64,000 nt of DNA, taken from positions 38,052 through 102,051 of the forward strand of contig JAFGSK010000081.1 of NCBI GenBank assembly GCA_016934635.1, given 5' to 3'. This stretch comes from Caldifarciminota bacterium. Its GTDB lineage: Bacteria; Hydrothermota; Tepidihabitantia; B3-TA06. The notes under the pieces are model-generated. The model was not told the origin of the DNA. It saw only the letters and a list, made by a program, of their open reading frames with translations, and searched no databases. This document shows, piece after piece, positions 15,578 through 24,178 of this stretch. Every line of letters begins with the position of its first letter. The first letter of the stretch is position 1. Position numbers and translations under genes: made by a program.

Positions 15578-16849
15578 ATGCCCAAGCGAGACAAAACCCT
15601 CAGAAAGCTCCTCAAGGACATGGACCGCGAGGAGCGCAAGCTTTACAAGCAGGCGGTGGAGGCAAAGAAAGCCTACAACTATACCGAAGCAACCGAGAAG
15701 TTCCGGACGCTGGTCAACTCCATCTATGATTCGGCTGAGCGCTGCTACGTGCTCAACCAGCTAGGCGAGGTACAGATGGCTTCAGGCAACGTGACTGAGG
15801 CAAAGCATTCATTTCGCCATGCGGTATCGGTTGCCGAACCGGTCATGCTCATAGAACCCTTGATAGACGCCCTTTGCGGTCTGGGCGAGGCGTACCGCGT
15901 CATGGGGCAGCCGGAGCGGGCGCTGGAGGCGTACAACAAGGCGCTCGATCATGCACGCCGCTCGAAAGACATCGAGGGTGAAGCCGAGGCGCTGGCAGGC
16001 ATCGGCGCAACGTACGAGGATACCGAAGATCTCGATGAGGCCCAGATGTACCTGCGACGAGCTTTGGAGATTGCCGAACGCATCGGTGATTTTGAGCGGC
16101 AGGCCTATATCCATGCAAACTGGGGCAACGTGTGTACCGACCGCGAAGATGACACTGAAGGTCTAAGGCATTACGAGACCGCGTACGCGCTTTTCATCAA
16201 GCTCGACGACAAGGAAGGCATGGCGTGGATGTTCGGTAATATCGGCAACGTGTTCAAAGAAAGCGACGAGGATAAGGCACTCGAGCACTACCAAAAGGCT
16301 TTAGCAATGAACACCGAGATCGGTAACCTCAGGGGTCAGGCTCGGGACTCGAACAATATCGGCAACATCTACCGGGCCCAGGATGACGGGGAAAAAGCGA
16401 TGGAATACTACACGAAATGCGCTGAGCTTGCACATAAAGTAAACGCCTACGAAACCGAGGCAATCGGTATCTACAACCAGGGTACGGTGTACGTTGACCG
16501 GGAGGAGTTTGACAAGGGGATCGAGTGTTACCGCAAAGCGGCTCGAATGTTCCACGACATGGGCGCTCACGAAAAGGCTGAAATATGCGAAAGTAACATC
16601 AAAGGGATCGAGGAAGCAAAGCCCTCCTCAGAACGCACCGCATCAGGCGGTGAAGGCTCAAGTCTAACCATAGGGCCGGGCGGATCGTTGACTATCGGTC
16701 CGGAAGGCGTGAAGATAGAAGGCAACGTCGAGATAGAAGGGGACGTAAGCTTTGAGGACGGAGAGGTCGTTATCGGCGGAGATGACGAAGGTATAGCGTT
16801 TGAGGAGACGGAGGAAGAGAATAGAGGCGTCCACCATGAATCCAAATGA
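15578..16849 (+). CDS. tetratricopeptide repeat protein with repetitive C-terminal tail
   Basis: Residues 10-345 consist of about eight TPR units of 40 residues, of the LGN/NPHP3 type with Gly and Asn at the turn, for example GNIGNVFKESDEDKALEHYQ and NNIGNIYRAQDDGEKAMEYY. After a short linker the C-terminus is a low-complexity tail with a repeated 'SLTIGPGGSLTIGPEG' and 'IEGNVEIEGDVSFEDGEVVI' pattern that looks like a small beta-solenoid. There is no signal peptide, so it is probably cytoplasmic and serves as a scaffold. It overlaps the next gene by 14 bp, which implies translational coupling. Confidence 0.8.
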   Translation: MPKRDKTLRKLLKDMDREERKLYKQAVEAKKAYNYTEATEKFRTLVNSIYDSAERCYVLNQLGEVQMASGNVTEAKHSFRHAVSVAEPVMLIEPLIDALCGLGEAYRVMGQPERALEAYNKALDHARRSKDIEGEAEALAGIGATYEDTEDLDEAQMYLRRALEIAERIGDFERQAYIHANWGNVCTDREDDTEGLRHYETAYALFIKLDDKEGMAWMFGNIGNVFKESDEDKALEHYQKALAMNTEIGNLRGQARDSNNIGNIYRAQDDGEKAMEYYTKCAELAHKVNAYETEAIGIYNQGTVYVDREEFDKGIECYRKAARMFHDMGAHEKAEICESNIKGIEEAKPSSERTASGGEGSSLTIGPGGSLTIGPEGVKIEGNVEIEGDVSFEDGEVVIGGDDEGIAFEETEEENRGVHHESK

Positions 16850-17225
16850 AAAATCTTCAAAGAAGGCGGGGACACGTTGGTGGACATGGATGGTTGCCGG
16901 CATCGTGGGTGCGGCTATGGTTGTGGGATTTACGTTCCGGTACGAGTTGTTCGGTCATGCATCTGTCAGGGCGGTCCGCCAGATCGGGTGGGAAAACGAG
17001 ACTGGATATCTCAAGCCTTTAATAAAGGTTCAGGATGAGGTTCTGGCGGATACAATAAAGGCAGGCCTCGATGCTTTGGACTCGAGTGTATATTCTGAAG
17101 CTAAGGAACACTTTGTTTCAGCCTTAAAGCTAACCGCGGACTCCTCGATTAAGGTTGTCATATCGAATCTGCTTGAAGAGTGTGTTGATGAATCCAGCGA
17201 GAGCAAAGAATCGGAAGATATTTGA
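16836..17225 (+). CDS. single-pass membrane protein, partner of the TPR protein
   Basis: The 129-residue protein has a Lys-rich N-terminus, a single transmembrane helix at about residues 15-35 (MVAGIVGAAMVVGFTFRYEL) and a periplasmic helical domain (DTIKAGLDALDSSVYSEAKE) that could be one TPR-like hairpin. The tail is Ser/Glu rich. The ATG at 16836 is chosen because GGAGG-like sequence precedes it and it overlaps the upstream stop region. The overlap suggests stoichiometric production with the TPR protein. The function is unknown. Confidence 0.65.
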   Translation: MNPNEKSSKKAGTRWWTWMVAGIVGAAMVVGFTFRYELFGHASVRAVRQIGWENETGYLKPLIKVQDEVLADTIKAGLDALDSSVYSEAKEHFVSALKLTADSSIKVVISNLLEECVDESSESKESEDI

Positions 17226-17263
17226 CATAGTACGATTTTCTCATAAACTTTGGGGGTGTTAGG

Positions 17264-17285
17264 CAACCTTGGTTTGACAAGGTTG
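17264..17285. other. 8-bp inverted repeat
   Basis: CAACCTTG and CAAGGTTG separated by 6 nt form a hairpin without a U-run. It may end the TPR operon weakly. Confidence 0.45.
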
Positions 17286-17303
17286 TGTATTAACTTGAAC
17301 GTT

Positions 17304-17317
17304 GCGTGTTAACACGC
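17304..17317. promoter_or_regulatory. perfect 14-bp palindrome, possible operator
   Basis: GCGTGTTAACACGC lies 47 bp before the start of the first PKD-like lipoprotein gene and is a candidate dimeric regulator site. Confidence 0.4.
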
Positions 17318-17363
17318 TGAAAAGAGAAATCCTTAAACCTTCTTTGTTAAGAGGAGGAATGAG

Positions 17364-18254
17364 ATGAAAAGAAGATTCGTTATTGCATCACTGTCTGTTG
17401 CTGTCCTGTTTATGGTTGCCGGCTGCAACAGACCACCTAATATCCCAAAAATACTTGCTTCAGCCACTCAGGTAGAATCCGGGGATATAGTGACTTTAAG
17501 CGCACTTGCCACAGATCCTGACGAGGACGAACTGGATTACAGGTGGAGAGCCACCGGCGGTGTATTCGACGATAGCATAAGCGTTAAGGTTAACTGGACG
17601 GCTCCTGAAGTGACAGAGGAAGAAATCTTTACTATCACATTGGTTGTTGAAGACCCGGAAGGTGAAACGAATTCTGAGGTTGTTGACATAACCGTGTTTC
17701 CGGATACTACCCCTGATGTAGAAGGTCATGTAGTTTACCTGGGTTTCAAACAAGGTTCGCTTGAGGTTCCTTTCATCGCCGGGGGATACGGTCGAACCCA
17801 GTTTCTATACTTCGCTGATGAGATCGATACTTCAGGAAAGATCATCAAGATTGGCTTCATGCCCAGCGATACTACCCTGCAGGGTTTCGAAAACATTAAG
17901 ATCTGGCTCTACGAGGTAAGCGTCGATTCAATAGTGGATACCCTTGAGGATAATATCGGGGAAGCCAAAAAGTATCTGGTTTATCAGGGCAGTTCAATCG
18001 AGTACGGAATCAAGGATGAATGGTTCGATTTCAATTTCTCCACCCCATTCGATTACGACGGAACGAGCAATCTGCTGATAGTGTTTGAATTCGACATATT
18101 CGTAGGGGAAGTGGAAGAACCTGTAAGAAGTTGGGCTTACGATTTGAGCGGTTCAGTCAATCGCCATGTGAATGTCGTAAGAGCCGCGGATGAGTTCGGA
18201 GATGCAGCCAGAGGAGTGCCGTATCTGAAGCTGGTATTTGAGAAAGAGGAATAA
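17364..18254 (+). CDS. lipoprotein with Ig/PKD-like domain (paralog 1)
   Basis: The lipobox VAGC is at residues 18-21. Residues 25-110 form an Ig-like or PKD-like fold: SATQVESGDIVTLSALATDP, DEDELDYRWRATGGVFDDS, NWTAPEVTEEEIFTITLVVE. The remaining 180 residues form a jelly-roll-like domain with GGYGRTQFLYFADEID and FDYDGTSNLLIVFEFDIF. It is closely related over its whole length to the next gene, a tandem duplicate. It is likely a surface or periplasmic binding lipoprotein with no enzymatic motif. GAGGAGG precedes the ATG. Confidence 0.75.
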   Translation: MKRRFVIASLSVAVLFMVAGCNRPPNIPKILASATQVESGDIVTLSALATDPDEDELDYRWRATGGVFDDSISVKVNWTAPEVTEEEIFTITLVVEDPEGETNSEVVDITVFPDTTPDVEGHVVYLGFKQGSLEVPFIAGGYGRTQFLYFADEIDTSGKIIKIGFMPSDTTLQGFENIKIWLYEVSVDSIVDTLEDNIGEAKKYLVYQGSSIEYGIKDEWFDFNFSTPFDYDGTSNLLIVFEFDIFVGEVEEPVRSWAYDLSGSVNRHVNVVRAADEFGDAARGVPYLKLVFEKEE

Positions 18255-18300
18255 GAGTAATACCCTTACGTTCTAGCTTTTGAAAAAGATTTGCAGGTAT

Positions 18301-18336
18301 TAGAGGCTGATCCTTAAAAAGGTTGGCCTCTATTTT
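18301..18336 (+). terminator. Rho-independent terminator
   Basis: Stem TAGAGGC (18301-18307) pairs with GCCTCTA (18326-18332), with further pairing inside, followed by a short T-rich tail. Confidence 0.65.
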
Positions 18337-18339
18337 AAC

Positions 18340-18368
18340 TTGACAAATAACCCCATATGTCCTATAAT
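18340..18368 (+). promoter_or_regulatory. consensus promoter of the second PKD-like lipoprotein
   Basis: TTGACA at 18340-18345 and TATAAT at 18363-18368 are perfect and 17 bp apart. It lies directly after the terminator, so the two paralogs are separately transcribed. Confidence 0.75.
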
Positions 18369-18464
18369 CGGTTGAAGTTTTAACTCAGACGAATGTACCG
18401 AAAAAACCCAAGAAAACCACGTGTCGGAGGACGGTAAAACTCAACTCAATATGGAGGTAGAGTA

Positions 18465-19361
18465 ATGATAAAACGACACGGTGTGGTTATAATAGCGGCA
18501 ATAATCATTCTTGCAGGAGCAGGATGCGATATCTTGAATCCCAACAATCCACCCGACACACCGGTGATATCCGCTTCGGAAACCGATGTTCTACCCGAAA
18601 CCGAAGTTACCCTTAATGTAACATGCACTGATCCTGACGAAGACGAGCTGACCTTTTACTGGCAAGCTACAGGTGGAGCATTCGACAATACCACAGGAGA
18701 GCAGGTGATTTGGACCGCCCCTGGGGTAAACGGAACCTATACAATCTCGGTTGAAGCCCAGGATCAGGGAGGAGAAACTTCCTCGGCAAGCATCAACATA
18801 GTCGTATCCGACACAGGCGGAGGCGGCGATGAGGCTTACGTGATAGTAGGCGAGACCGGTAACGAAGACCTTTGGATACCTTTTACAAACGGCGATTACG
18901 GGCGAACCCAGTGCATTTATTACGCCAGCGAGATAGAACGGGCAGGTATCATTACCCATCTGGCAACCATGGCCAGTACCGCCATATCTAAGCAATTCAA
19001 TAATTGCAAGATATGGATGATCGAGGTTTCCACAGACGAGTTGGTCGATACCCTTGAAGACAATTACGAGGGTGGCTCTCCGGTTCTGGTCTACTCTTCT
19101 GGCAGCGTGACCTACGGAGACAAGCAGAACGAGTGGACATCATTCGAGCTTGATACCCCGTTCGACTACGACGGTACCAGCAATCTTCTGGTTCAGTTCG
19201 AGTTCGAGGGTTACGTGGGTAACGTAGCCGCGGTGGGTAGTTATGCGTTTGCACTGGATATGGATGACATTAATCGTCACGTGACGGTAAACGTCAAGGG
19301 CAGGGAGAACGGACTGCCCAACCCCGGAGCGACTTCTCTTAAGATAACATTCGAGGAATAA
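18465..19361 (+). CDS. lipoprotein with Ig/PKD-like domain (paralog 2)
   Basis: It has the same architecture as its upstream neighbour: lipobox AGAGC near residue 20, an Ig/PKD-like domain (LPETEVTLNVTCTDPDEDEL, then ATGGAFDNTTGEQVIWTAPG) and a C-terminal jelly-roll-like domain (NGDYGRTQCIYYASEIERAG, then FDYDGTSNLLVQFEFEGYVG). The conserved segments DPDEDEL, ATGG.FD, YGRTQ and FDYDGTSNLL show recent duplication. The role is unknown; export to the outer membrane is likely. Confidence 0.75.
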   Translation: MIKRHGVVIIAAIIILAGAGCDILNPNNPPDTPVISASETDVLPETEVTLNVTCTDPDEDELTFYWQATGGAFDNTTGEQVIWTAPGVNGTYTISVEAQDQGGETSSASINIVVSDTGGGGDEAYVIVGETGNEDLWIPFTNGDYGRTQCIYYASEIERAGIITHLATMASTAISKQFNNCKIWMIEVSTDELVDTLEDNYEGGSPVLVYSSGSVTYGDKQNEWTSFELDTPFDYDGTSNLLVQFEFEGYVGNVAAVGSYAFALDMDDINRHVTVNVKGRENGLPNPGATSLKITFEE

Positions 19362-19404
19362 GCAATTAAGTCGAGCTCCCACCAGAGAATCGAGAAGTAT
19401 CAAG

Positions 19405-19428
19405 AAGGCCGGCTTTTCAGCCGGCCTT
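19405..19428. terminator. bidirectional hairpin between convergent genes
   Basis: A perfect 10-bp stem (AAGGCCGGCT / AGCCGGCCTT) with a 4-nt loop sits between the lipoprotein gene and the LolA-like gene on the other strand. T residues follow on the plus side. Confidence 0.75.
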
Positions 19429-19457
19429 TAAGAGTTATTGGGTTGGAGGAGGTCAAG

Positions 19458-20198
19458 CTATCTTTCCAGATACCCCTTGGTGAATATATTAGATGGTATC
19501 GAAATCCCGATCTGGATATCAGTAATCACAAACTCAGACCAAGTGTTTTTTCTCAGCTTATTCTCCATCCTTATCTTGGTGGGGTAGTTCTTACCGGATA
19601 CGCGTTTCCACTCAGTTATCTGGACGTCCTTCATCAGTTTCCCTGATTTCGAGTAGTACTCAGCCTTGATAGGTACGAAGCTTTCCTTGCTTACCCAGAG
19701 CTTCTGTGTGTAGTAGGAGCCTTCGGCGTCTTCCTTTAACGAGAGCTTGAGTGCGTAGCAATTGGCATCACCTATCTTCTGTTCTCCTTCGAGTCCTACA
19801 TTGTAGCTTTCGGCAAGTTCCTCATTAGACACCGCATCCTCATACGAAAAGTCTGATCCCATGAGTGAGCCTCGCATTGCGTGTCCGGAGATTTTGGTTG
19901 CCTTACCCACATTGGGCAGGTACATCCAAAAATCCTCGCCAAGCTTGAGAAAACGGGTGCCTTTGTCCCGGGAAGGGGAGGTGAACTCCATGTAGGCATT
20001 GTCTTCACCCTTTGAGTAGCCTTCGAACTCCTTGGTTCGTACTGCTCCTGAGATGGATATCTTGAGTTCAGCCGAGAACTTCATGGTTGAAACCACCATA
20101 TTTTGATCCACCTTATCCAGTATTTCATTGGCGGTGATTGCAGGAAGAGAGGTAGCCGCGAGGACTAAGCCTAGAATAACGATTAGTGAACGTTTCAT
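19458..20198 (-). CDS. outer membrane lipoprotein-sorting (LolA-like) protein
   Basis: A signal peptide precedes the fold of COG2834 LolA-like carriers: ANEILDKVDQNMVVSTMKFS, then SRDKGTRFLKLGEDFWMYLP and MGSDFSYEDAVSNEELAESY. This subfamily regularly accompanies MacB/LolCE-like permeases and a TetR regulator, as here. At 246 residues it is the usual length. It is the last gene of the six-gene operon and probably carries lipids or lipoproteins across the periplasm after release by the ABC complex. Confidence 0.85.
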   Translation of the reverse strand: MKRSLIVILGLVLAATSLPAITANEILDKVDQNMVVSTMKFSAELKISISGAVRTKEFEGYSKGEDNAYMEFTSPSRDKGTRFLKLGEDFWMYLPNVGKATKISGHAMRGSLMGSDFSYEDAVSNEELAESYNVGLEGEQKIGDANCYALKLSLKEDAEGSYYTQKLWVSKESFVPIKAEYYSKSGKLMKDVQITEWKRVSGKNYPTKIRMENKLRKNTWSEFVITDIQIGISIPSNIFTKGYLER

Positions 20199-20212
20199 CT
20201 CTAACTCCTTTC

Positions 20213-21439
20213 CTAGATTTTTCTAAGGGCTTCTGCAGGGCGAACCTTTGTTCCCTGCCTGGCAGGGTAGAGCGCTGTCAGGGTTGCCACGAACCATCCG
20301 AACAGGAAACAGCCTATTGCGGCGCCGGCAGTAAGATTTAGTTTGATTATTGGATTGAAGTAGATGGAACCCAGGTCCTGACCGGATATTGATGAGAAGT
20401 TTATTTCAGGTACAACCAGGACGAGTATCACGCCCAACACAGCACCTATGGCGGCTCCGAAGAGACCTATCATCGATGCCTCGGCGGTGAGTAACCACAG
20501 GATGCGGTTACCCCGCATTCCCATCGCCTTGAGGATCCCTATCTCCTTGATTCGCTCGAACACCGCCATGAGCATCGTGTTGATTATGGTGGCCGAAGCT
20601 ATAAGAAGAATGATGAAGTAGATTACCCAGTACACCTGGAAAACAACCTTTAACATGCCCAGGATGGTATCCTGCTGCCAAGGTACGAAAGCAAGTCCCA
20701 TCTCGTCGCCTGCCTGGGATTGCCAGGTTGAGGCCACTTTCTCGGCATCGTCCCTCGAATCCAGAAGCACCAGAACTTCGGCGGCCCGGCCATCGAGGTC
20801 GAGCAACTGCTGAGCCGCTGCCAGGGGAATGTAGAATGCATTATCATCGATATTAGCCTGTCCCAGTTGTACGATTCCCTTGACGGTAAGATTCATGCCG
20901 GAGGGTGATCCGTACGCGGTGGAAGTAATGATTACCAGGGAATCACCTACCTTAAATTCCAGCTCTTCGGCTAGACCCTTGCCTATAAGGATTGCCTCGT
21001 CGCTAGGTTCCAGGTAAGAGCCTTCAATCAGATACTTCTCGTCGGACAGATCGAGAAACCCTTTTTCTCGATCGACGTCGATTGCGTTACCGAACGCAGG
21101 TTTGGAGTTTTCGTCCTTGGATAGAAGAACCCCAAACGGTATGCGGTAGGTGAACGCCTGGACTTCTGTGGTGTTCTCAACCATATCTTCAAGCTCAGGG
21201 GTTATATATACCGCTTCCTCGAGAGGAAAGAGTTTTTCACGCCTCAGGTATTCCGGTGAAACGATACGTATGTGACCGGACTTTATTCGTGCGGTGTTTT
21301 CAATCATATTGTCGATCATCCCGGTAAAGAAACCCTGGGCGAAGATGATGAGCATTACCGCAATGATGATTCCTATCGCGGTCAGGATGGAACGGCGTGT
21401 GTTGCGTAATACGTTCCTGAAAGCCATCTTAAACAGCAT
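20213..21439 (-). CDS. ABC transporter permease, FtsX/LolCE-MacB type (third of three)
   Basis: The protein has an N-terminal transmembrane helix after MLFKMAFRNVLRNTRRSILT, a periplasmic MacB-PCD-type domain (about 45-280) and three C-terminal helices. The loop IKEIGILKAMGMRGNRILWL is the coupling motif of FtsX-like permeases, followed by ARQGTKVRPAEALRKI, the standard ending. The ATG at 21439 is chosen because AGGAGGTAAT lies just upstream and it aligns with the other two permeases; a start at 21484 would have no such site. It is separated from the LolA-like gene by 14 bp. Confidence 0.87.
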   Translation of the reverse strand: MLFKMAFRNVLRNTRRSILTAIGIIIAVMLIIFAQGFFTGMIDNMIENTARIKSGHIRIVSPEYLRREKLFPLEEAVYITPELEDMVENTTEVQAFTYRIPFGVLLSKDENSKPAFGNAIDVDREKGFLDLSDEKYLIEGSYLEPSDEAILIGKGLAEELEFKVGDSLVIITSTAYGSPSGMNLTVKGIVQLGQANIDDNAFYIPLAAAQQLLDLDGRAAEVLVLLDSRDDAEKVASTWQSQAGDEMGLAFVPWQQDTILGMLKVVFQVYWVIYFIILLIASATIINTMLMAVFERIKEIGILKAMGMRGNRILWLLTAEASMIGLFGAAIGAVLGVILVLVVPEINFSSISGQDLGSIYFNPIIKLNLTAGAAIGCFLFGWFVATLTALYPARQGTKVRPAEALRKI

Positions 21440-21460
21440 TATTACCTCCTGAAGGATTAA

Positions 21461-21534
21461 AACCACAGAGCGCACAAAGGGCAAAGAGATGATTTAAAAG
21501 GATAGAAAGAGACTCAGTGATCCCTGTGTTTTTT
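21461..21534 (-). repeat. CACAGAG-type intergenic inverted repeat, copy 1
   Basis: CCACAGAGCGCACAAAGGG at one end and CTCAGTGATCCCTGTG at the other form an imperfect inverted pair in the gap between two permease genes. A longer copy occupies the next permease junction at 22829-22918. Confidence 0.6.
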
Positions 21535-21563
21535 CCTATATGAAAGTCTATCATCATTTACTC

Positions 21564-22805
21564 CTAAGTGCTGCGCAGGGCTTGTGAGGGTTCTATCTTG
21601 GTTGCCTTGCGGGCGGGGATTAAAGTAATCAGTGTTGAGATTATCCAGCCGAGGAAGAAGGTGAATACCATATATCCGAAGTTGTACTCACCACGGAAAA
21701 TCATACTCATAGGCATAGGCATGTCGTAGTTTCCTAACAAGGGAGTTAAATCCATACCTACTTCGGTAAGTAATATCACCACTCCAAGACCGAGTATCAC
21801 TCCGAACAACCCGCCCAGAAAGCCGATTACCGAACCTTCGATGAGCATCATCCCCCGGATATTCCCTTTGGTATATCCCATGGCACGCATGGTTCCGAGT
21901 TCGGGGATTCTTTCGTATATCGAAAGAAGCATGGTGTTGACGATTCCAACCAGCGCGATAACGATCACAATCAATGCAATTAAGTATCCTACCGACTGCT
22001 TCTGACCGGATATCTCAAAGAGGCCGGCGTTAAGGTCTCGCCAGGAGTATAACTCGTAGGAACCGCCAAGATCTTTTTCGATTTGGCTACCGAGTGCGTC
22101 CAACCTATCGGTATCCTTGGGCTTGCCTGCGACATGCAGATCAATCTCAGAAGCAGCACCCGGAGCCTCGAGTATTGACTGGGCATCGGCAAGGGTTATA
22201 AACAGGGCATTGGAGTTGATTACGGGGTTGGATGTGTTGAGGATACCGGTGATTCCATACTCGCGAACGTCCATTACCCCTCGGCGTGACTTTGTTTGAA
22301 CCATAATGTAGTCACCAAGTTTAAGGGAATCTAATTCCTTAGCCAAGCCTGCACCTATTACCAGGTCGCCGTCAGCCTTCAGGAACCGGCCTTGTTCGAT
22401 GTTATCTCGAAGATCGAACACCCTGGGATCTGTATCAGGATCGATACCCATGCCTACGGCGAATAGCTCGGCTTCGGGAGCGATGGCAAATGCGGCAAAG
22501 CGCAGCCTGGGTGTAGCCGAGATAATATCCTCGTATGCTCCTTCCAACTCGGTTGAAAATGCAGCGGCGTCCTCAATCAATGTATCAAGGGGGAACAGGA
22601 ACCGATCCTCGAATATACCGGCTGGGTATACCACCAGCTCGGAGTTGTCGGTTTCCAGAATGTTGCGTATGCTCTGATTCTCGACACCTGAGAACATGGA
22701 GTCTATCATGATCATGAACATAAGTCCCACGCCGATGGCTACCGCGGTTATTATCGTTCTCCGGGTATGACGGAAAACGTTTCTCAATGCCATTTTAAAA
22801 AGCAT
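21564..22805 (-). CDS. ABC transporter permease, FtsX/LolCE-MacB type (second of three)
   Basis: Full-length paralog of both flanking permeases. The N-terminus MLFKMALRNVFRHTRRTIIT carries the first helix; a periplasmic domain spans about 45-280, and three C-terminal helices include YERIPELGTMRAMGYTKGNI, the cytoplasmic coupling loop. The end is ARKATKIEPSQALRST. Two adjacent ATG codons occur; the second (22805) has a better distance to AGGAGG. It is closer in sequence to the first permease (same YERIPELGTMRA loop) than to the third. Confidence 0.87.
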   Translation of the reverse strand: MLFKMALRNVFRHTRRTIITAVAIGVGLMFMIMIDSMFSGVENQSIRNILETDNSELVVYPAGIFEDRFLFPLDTLIEDAAAFSTELEGAYEDIISATPRLRFAAFAIAPEAELFAVGMGIDPDTDPRVFDLRDNIEQGRFLKADGDLVIGAGLAKELDSLKLGDYIMVQTKSRRGVMDVREYGITGILNTSNPVINSNALFITLADAQSILEAPGAASEIDLHVAGKPKDTDRLDALGSQIEKDLGGSYELYSWRDLNAGLFEISGQKQSVGYLIALIVIVIALVGIVNTMLLSIYERIPELGTMRAMGYTKGNIRGMMLIEGSVIGFLGGLFGVILGLGVVILLTEVGMDLTPLLGNYDMPMPMSMIFRGEYNFGYMVFTFFLGWIISTLITLIPARKATKIEPSQALRST

Positions 22806-22828
22806 CATTTCCTCCTGAGGGAATTCAA

Positions 22829-22918
22829 CCACAGAGGGCACAGAGGACACAGAGCCGGAATAATGGGTTTTAAGCGATTCTGTGTTTTCTGTGAGGTTTC
22901 AGAGTTCTCTGTGTTAAA
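22829..22918 (-). repeat. CACAGAG-type intergenic inverted repeat, copy 2
   Basis: The left arm CCACAGAGGGCACAGAGGAC and the right arm (CTGTGTTTTCTGTGAGG, then TTCTCTGTGTT) are complementary with a central spacer. It fills most of the gap between two permease genes in the same operon. Confidence 0.7.
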
Positions 22919-22938
22919 AAGCAATCTCATCTCTTCTC

Positions 22939-24174
22939 CTAGACGCTGCGTAGGGCTTGCGAAGGTTCAATCCTGGTTGCCTTGCGTGCCGGTATTATAG
23001 AGGCAAGTACCGATACGATCCAGCTGAACAGGAAGGCGAAGACTATGTTTACAGGCGAGAATCTGCCGTAGATGTGATAGTCGAAAGGCCAGTTGAAGTC
23101 GATAGCTTCAGTGTAGCTCGTGAAATCTATTCCGTATCGAACCAAGGGGTAACTTGTCAGTGTTCCCAGGACCACACCTGCCAAGCTTGCGAAGAAACCG
23201 ATTACAGCACCTTCCATTATTAACAACCATCTTATCTGGGATGCGGTAAAACCAATGGCGCGCATGGTTCCCAGTTCGGGGATTCTTTCGTATATTGAAA
23301 GAAGCATGGTGTTGACGATTCCCACAAGTGCAATGACAATGATTATGAGCGCAAGGACGTAAGCAACCGATTGTTCCGATTCAAAGGCGTCGAAGTAACC
23401 GGCGTTCATTTCTTGCCAAGTGTATATTTCATAGTTTCCGTCAACATCTGCGAGAAGTCCATCGGATATTTCTTTAAGTCTTTCTGTGTCCTTAGGGTTC
23501 CCTGGTACCGAGATATTTATCTCCGAAACCGCGCCACTCGCCTCGATGAGATTCTGCGCGTCTTTCAGGGTAATAAGAAAAGTGTTGTTGTTGATCAGGA
23601 CGTTGCTTGTGGTTACGATGCCTGTTACCTCGTATTGGCGCAGTTCCCAGAAGCCTCGTTTAGTTTTGGTTGTCACCATCACGAGATCGCCTACCGCAAC
23701 TCCAAGATCGCCAGCTAGACCCGAGCCGATCACGAAGTCGCCTTCGGTTTCCAGGAAAGAACCTTCGGCAATCTCGGTATCCAGCCTGAACACCTCGGGG
23801 TCCAGTTCAGGGTCGATACCAATACCCATGGCTATCAGCTCGTTTCCAGCTACGTTCACCGTTGCATTGAACCTTAAACGCGGTACGGCGGTGGAGACAT
23901 GCGGGTTTTGGTCCAGGCGGGAAACTACAACTCGAGAATCTTCGATGAGATTATCAACCGGATTAAAACGATAGTCGGAAAAATTTCCTTCAGGAAGCAG
24001 GACCAGTTTGGAGTTTTCATAGTCAAGAATGAGTCTTACGCTTTGGGCCTTCATTCCTCCGTACAATGTATCGAACAGAATTAGAAACGTAATCCCGGCG
24101 GCGATGGCCAGAGCAGTAATCAGAGTTCTTCGTGTGTGGCGGAAGGTGTTTCGCCACGCTAGTCTTGCAAGCAT
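22939..24174 (-). CDS. ABC transporter permease, FtsX/LolCE-MacB type (first of three)
   Basis: The protein begins MLARLAWRNTFRHTRRTLIT and follows the same plan as the other two permeases: one N-terminal helix, periplasmic MacB-PCD-like domain, three C-terminal helices with YERIPELGTMRAIGFTASQI as the coupling loop and ARKATRIEPSQALRSV at the end. It starts 4 bp after the ATPase gene, so the two are translationally linked. Three permeases with one ATPase suggest either heterodimers chosen from three or alternative complexes. Confidence 0.88.
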   Translation of the reverse strand: MLARLAWRNTFRHTRRTLITALAIAAGITFLILFDTLYGGMKAQSVRLILDYENSKLVLLPEGNFSDYRFNPVDNLIEDSRVVVSRLDQNPHVSTAVPRLRFNATVNVAGNELIAMGIGIDPELDPEVFRLDTEIAEGSFLETEGDFVIGSGLAGDLGVAVGDLVMVTTKTKRGFWELRQYEVTGIVTTSNVLINNNTFLITLKDAQNLIEASGAVSEINISVPGNPKDTERLKEISDGLLADVDGNYEIYTWQEMNAGYFDAFESEQSVAYVLALIIIVIALVGIVNTMLLSIYERIPELGTMRAIGFTASQIRWLLIMEGAVIGFFASLAGVVLGTLTSYPLVRYGIDFTSYTEAIDFNWPFDYHIYGRFSPVNIVFAFLFSWIVSVLASIIPARKATRIEPSQALRSV

Positions 24175-24178
24175 TTTT

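Noticed and set aside
15339..15764. Overlapping open frames through the 51-bp tandem repeat
   Set aside because: They stay open only because the repeat length is a multiple of three; no start signal, and they overlap the well-supported TPR gene.
19443..19646. Plus-strand frame after the terminator at 19405-19428
   Set aside because: It is antisense to the LolA-like gene, and its first codons carry no family resemblance.
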